From Sporomusaceae bacterium UBA7701 (GTDB taxonomy: Bacteria > Bacillota > Negativicutes > Sporomusales > UBA7701): DNA of 64,000 nucleotides. Of this stretch, positions 61,612-64,000 are shown piece by piece. Under the pieces are notes generated by a model. That model was not told where the DNA came from, did no database searches, and worked only from the letters and a program-made list of their open reading frames with translations. The stretch spans positions 269,268-333,267 of the forward strand of contig DLGF01000014.1 in assembly GCA_002482545.1 (NCBI GenBank). The letters run 5' to 3'. The position numbers and the translations under genes were made by a program. Every line of letters begins with the position of its first letter. Within the stretch, counting starts at the first letter, position 1.

Positions 61612-62736
61612 ATGGCGGTAAAACATTCCGGCCGAAGGTCAACTAGCGGCGATAATGATGTTGTTACGGTTCAGGCGGAAATTCGGGACGGAATTGACAA
61701 AGAACGCTTCAAGCGGTACGCCCGCGAGTACAAGCAAAGCGTCGAAACCGAAGAAGCCCTCGCCAGCCTGAGCAAATTCAAATATGAACCGATCGACTAT
61801 GAATCGGCTTTACCCAGGAAGCCATTTGTCGAACCCGCCATTCCGGATTACAGTTATATTCTGACTGAAGCCCGGTTAAAGGTCGCCAATAAATACCAGA
61901 CTTCCATTGCCATCCAGCTCATTTTGGGGTTGTTTTTCGTCATTTTTAGTCTGGCTTTCCGGGATTCTTTTGTTCCCTTTATCGGCGCCGCCGGGTTTAT
62001 CATCTGCACGCTGACTCTGCACAGCGACCTGCAAAAGAGGCAACGCGAAATGTCCAGCGCCTTGACTTCAGCCAGAACGCTCATCGACAACCGGATCAAG
62101 GAACAGCGGGAGACCATCGAGGACGCCCGGAAAACCTTCGAGGAAGCGGAGGACGCCAGAATCGACCGGATCAACAAGCTCCTCACCGGCGATGACACCG
62201 TTGTTTTCGATCGTCTGCAGGAGGTGCTGCATAATACCAAGCTCCCGTTTTACATGCGCTGCTCCGTCAGCTACTACGAGTCGGAAGCGGCGCTTACCTT
62301 AAGTTTGCCGAGCCACAGTATCATCCCCACCAGCCTTGTAACCCTCACCTCCGCCGGAGTATGTGAATACGAAGAGAAATCCGCACCGGAGATCGCCCGG
62401 CAATATAACGAAGTCCTCGCAGCCACGGCCATCACGCTGGCCACCGTCGTCTTTTCCTACCTCCCCTCCCTTTCGGTTCTCTACGTCCTCGGGATGAAGG
62501 ATAAGTGGGAGGAACCGGAGTGCCTGTTCAGCCTCCGGGTTCCCCATGCGGCGATTTTCCCCGCGCCTGAATGGGCAAGCGGTCTTGATGCCTTTAGAAT
62601 CCTGAGCGCCCGCTACGACCTCGAAACCACCAATGGTGTATTTAGTCCCATTCCGCCGCAGCTTCCCGACTGGTGGAACAGAGCCCCGAAAGAAAAGATC
62701 CGTACCGCGAGCGTCAGCTGCCAGCCCCGGTTATAG
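61612..62736 (+). CDS. Membrane protein with coiled coil, unknown
   Basis: 374 residues. A charged N-terminal region (1-95) is followed by a hydrophobic hairpin of two helices (about 100-140; IAIQLILGLFFVIFSLAF and FVPFIGAAGFIICTLTL), a coiled coil (about 143-190; QKRQREMSSALTSARTLIDN...), and a soluble C-terminal domain of about 185 residues with repeated aromatic and Pro residues. I recognise no family. The ATG at 61612 follows GGAGGAT by 9-11 nt. It has its own terminator. The layout suggests a membrane-bound sensor or scaffold, but that is inference. Confidence 0.65.
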   Translation: MAVKHSGRRSTSGDNDVVTVQAEIRDGIDKERFKRYAREYKQSVETEEALASLSKFKYEPIDYESALPRKPFVEPAIPDYSYILTEARLKVANKYQTSIAIQLILGLFFVIFSLAFRDSFVPFIGAAGFIICTLTLHSDLQKRQREMSSALTSARTLIDNRIKEQRETIEDARKTFEEAEDARIDRINKLLTGDDTVVFDRLQEVLHNTKLPFYMRCSVSYYESEAALTLSLPSHSIIPTSLVTLTSAGVCEYEEKSAPEIARQYNEVLAATAITLATVVFSYLPSLSVLYVLGMKDKWEEPECLFSLRVPHAAIFPAPEWASGLDAFRILSARYDLETTNGVFSPIPPQLPDWWNRAPKEKIRTASVSCQPRL

Positions 62737-62761
62737 AGCCTGCCTGCGTGAACAAACTGAC

Positions 62762-62794
62762 AAACCGGCCAACATTGCGTTGGGCCGGTTTTTT
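62762..62794 (+). terminator. Terminator of the unknown membrane protein gene
   Basis: 8-bp stem AACCGGCC / GGCCGGTT with a 12-nt loop, followed by TTTT. Confidence 0.85.
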
Positions 62795-62822
62795 GTTTCC
62801 GCCGGGAAGGAGTTGCTATATA

Positions 62823-63539
62823 ATGAAGGTACACTACGACATGGGAGATGAGCATTTGAAAGTTCTGTTTTGGGATATCGACGGGACGCTGATGCGCACC
62901 GACAAGGCCGGGCTGTTCGCCTTCCAGCAGGCTACGCGGGAGCGTTACGGGGCCGAAGCCGATTTTAGCCGGATCACTACCGCCGGAAGAACCGATTATT
63001 ATATCGCCGCCCAGATCATCGAACAACTCACCGGCCGGAAGCCGGACGCCCAGGCGGTGTCCGCTCTGGTCCACCACTATGTCGGACTTTTGCCCCTGCA
63101 CCTGTCGGCCCGGAAGGGCCATATCATCGAACCGGTCCTGGAAATTCTGCAGAAAGTTTCGGACCGGCCCGGTTTCGCACAGCTTTTATTGACGGGAAAT
63201 GTGGCCCAGGGGGCCAGAGCGAAACTCAGCCACTTTTCCGTAGATCACTTTTTTGATTTTTCCGCCAGCGCCTTCGGCGACCACCAGGCCGACCGCGACC
63301 ATGTGGCCGCCGCCGGATGGAAAGCCGTGCGGGAGCGGTATGAAGGAATTACGCCGGACAACATCTTCGTGATCGGGGATACGCCTCACGATATTCGCTG
63401 CGGAAAAAGCATCGGCAGCAGGACGGTGGCGGTCGCCACAGGCGTCTTCCCGTTATCCGAACTCGCCCTGCATTCGCCCTGGCGGGCCGTGGAACGCCTG
63501 CCGGCGCCGGAAGAATTCATCGGCATGCTGGAAAACTAG
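62823..63539 (+). CDS. HAD-superfamily hydrolase
   Basis: A 238-residue phosphatase-type HAD protein: motif I DIDGTL (nucleophile Asp18, Asp20), motif II LLTGN, the Lys region near AGWKAVRERY, and motif IV VIGDTPHDIRCGKS. A helical cap between motifs I and II (about 30-105) fits the phosphoglycolate phosphatase-like (C1 cap) group. The substrate cannot be read from sequence. ATG 62823 follows AAGGAG by 10 nt; TTG 62856 with GGGAG is an alternative. Its end overlaps the converging EamA gene by 4 nt. Confidence 0.88.
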   Translation: MKVHYDMGDEHLKVLFWDIDGTLMRTDKAGLFAFQQATRERYGAEADFSRITTAGRTDYYIAAQIIEQLTGRKPDAQAVSALVHHYVGLLPLHLSARKGHIIEPVLEILQKVSDRPGFAQLLLTGNVAQGARAKLSHFSVDHFFDFSASAFGDHQADRDHVAAAGWKAVRERYEGITPDNIFVIGDTPHDIRCGKSIGSRTVAVATGVFPLSELALHSPWRAVERLPAPEEFIGMLEN

Positions 63540-64000
63540 CCGGTGGCTCCGGCCGGAGCGCGGAGCGCCGGCACCACATAGCGGGCGGTGATGACCGTCA
63601 GAATCACCGAGCCGCCGATCAGGGCCCAGTAGCCCGGCATCTCGCCGATCAGGAGGAACACCCATATGGGATTGAGCAAAGGCTCGATCATCGTGACGAC
63701 GGACGCCTCCAAAGCGGTAACCCGCCGGATAGCCGTAGTATACAGGACATAGGCGAAGCCCAGCTGGAATACGCCCATCCCCAGCGTTGCGACCCAGCCG
63801 CTCACGCCGGGCGAACTGTCGAAAACGAACGGCAGGCCGCAGACAAAAGTCAGCACATTTCCCCAGAACACGGTGCTGAAAGGCGATCCGTCCTTTTGCC
63901 CCCGCAGGGATACCGTCACGACCGCCATGGTCATTCCGCTGCCGATGGCGAGAAGATTGCCCATGAGGCCGCCTCCCGACACCTGATCCTGAAAAAAGAG
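63536..64000 (-). CDS. EamA-family transporter (N-terminal part beyond window)
   Basis: The visible 154 residues are the second half of a drug/metabolite transporter: GGGLMGNLLAIGSGMTMAVVTVSLRG, then FWGNVLTFVCGLPF, LGVFQLGFAYVLYTTAIRRV-like, and the family-typical ALEASVVTMIEPLLNPIWVFLLIGE. About five helices are seen. The frame is open to the right edge (64000), so the start lies outside. Substrate unknown. Confidence 0.88.
   Translation of the reverse strand, partial: LFFQDQVSGGGLMGNLLAIGSGMTMAVVTVSLRGQKDGSPFSTVFWGNVLTFVCGLPFVFDSSPGVSGWVATLGMGVFQLGFAYVLYTTAIRRVTALEASVVTMIEPLLNPIWVFLLIGEMPGYWALIGGSVILTVITARYVVPALRAPAGATG

Overview
The window looks like chromosome of an anaerobic, endospore-forming, diderm Firmicute of the Negativicutes (Sporomusaceae-like). 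This rests on gene content: a SPOCS-domain spore-coat-type protein, Firmicute-type ribosome binding sites (AGGAGG) with frequent GTG/TTG starts, a Bacillus-type 7-1-7 Fur box, a DUF3793 protein beside a flavodoxin, sigma-54 promoters with an enhancer-binding protein, a four-subunit 2-oxoacid:ferredoxin oxidoreductase and a lactate-permease-family transporter. The lineage is an inference from content; no rRNA is present. No tRNA, rRNA, CRISPR array, transposase or prophage was seen. About 55 protein genes are called, mostly on the minus strand.

Layout: 1-5 kb, two CheW-type proteins, a REC-LuxR regulator and a histidine kinase/REC-HDOD pair. 5.3-8.6 kb, Fur-controlled flavodoxin + DUF3793, then a zinc-ribbon protein and a DEAD-box helicase. 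8.7-13.5 kb, cydAB and the elongation PBP mrdA. 13.7-17.2 kb, a class III CoA-transferase, HutP, a PfpI-type protein, a noncoding element with long inverted repeats, and a flavin-binding protein. 17.3-21.8 kb, a sigma-54 activator followed by a clear sigma-54 promoter that should drive a peptidase C26-type amidase and a peptide-binding lipoprotein. 22-24 kb, a TauE-type permease and an SDR. 24-34.2 kb, a coherent module: soluble CitA-like sensor kinase and CitT-type regulator, a CDC48/VAT-like AAA ATPase, four oxidoreductase subunits (gamma, delta, alpha, beta), a LctP-family permease and a small membrane protein. The alpha subunit has the Tyr28/Arg31/Arg109 pattern I associate with oxalate oxidoreductase rather than pyruvate oxidoreductase.

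34.5-37 kb encodes a rare fusion: a membrane-free chemoreceptor signalling domain joined to a complete family-5 peptide/solute-binding domain, predicted to act in the cytoplasm. 37-47.8 kb is a nine-gene chemosensory cluster (cheY, cheA, cheW, mcp, cheR, cheB, cheD, hybrid kinase, CheY-like regulator) behind a strong sigma-54 promoter and without flagellar genes. 48-56 kb holds an XRE-cupin regulator, a short MGMT-like protein, a C69 peptidase, a BASS transporter, a GAF-GGDEF cyclase and a SPOCS protein with five 14-residue His/Asp/Cys repeats. 56-64 kb holds a CYTH protein, a nitrilase-family amidase, a DcuC-type carrier with a dipeptidase, MobB, an unknown membrane protein behind a possible sigma-54 promoter, a HAD hydrolase and a truncated EamA transporter.

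The main biological themes are sensing (three CheW proteins, two chemoreceptors, four histidine kinases, one cyclase), peptide/amide scavenging, and uptake and oxidation of small organic acids.
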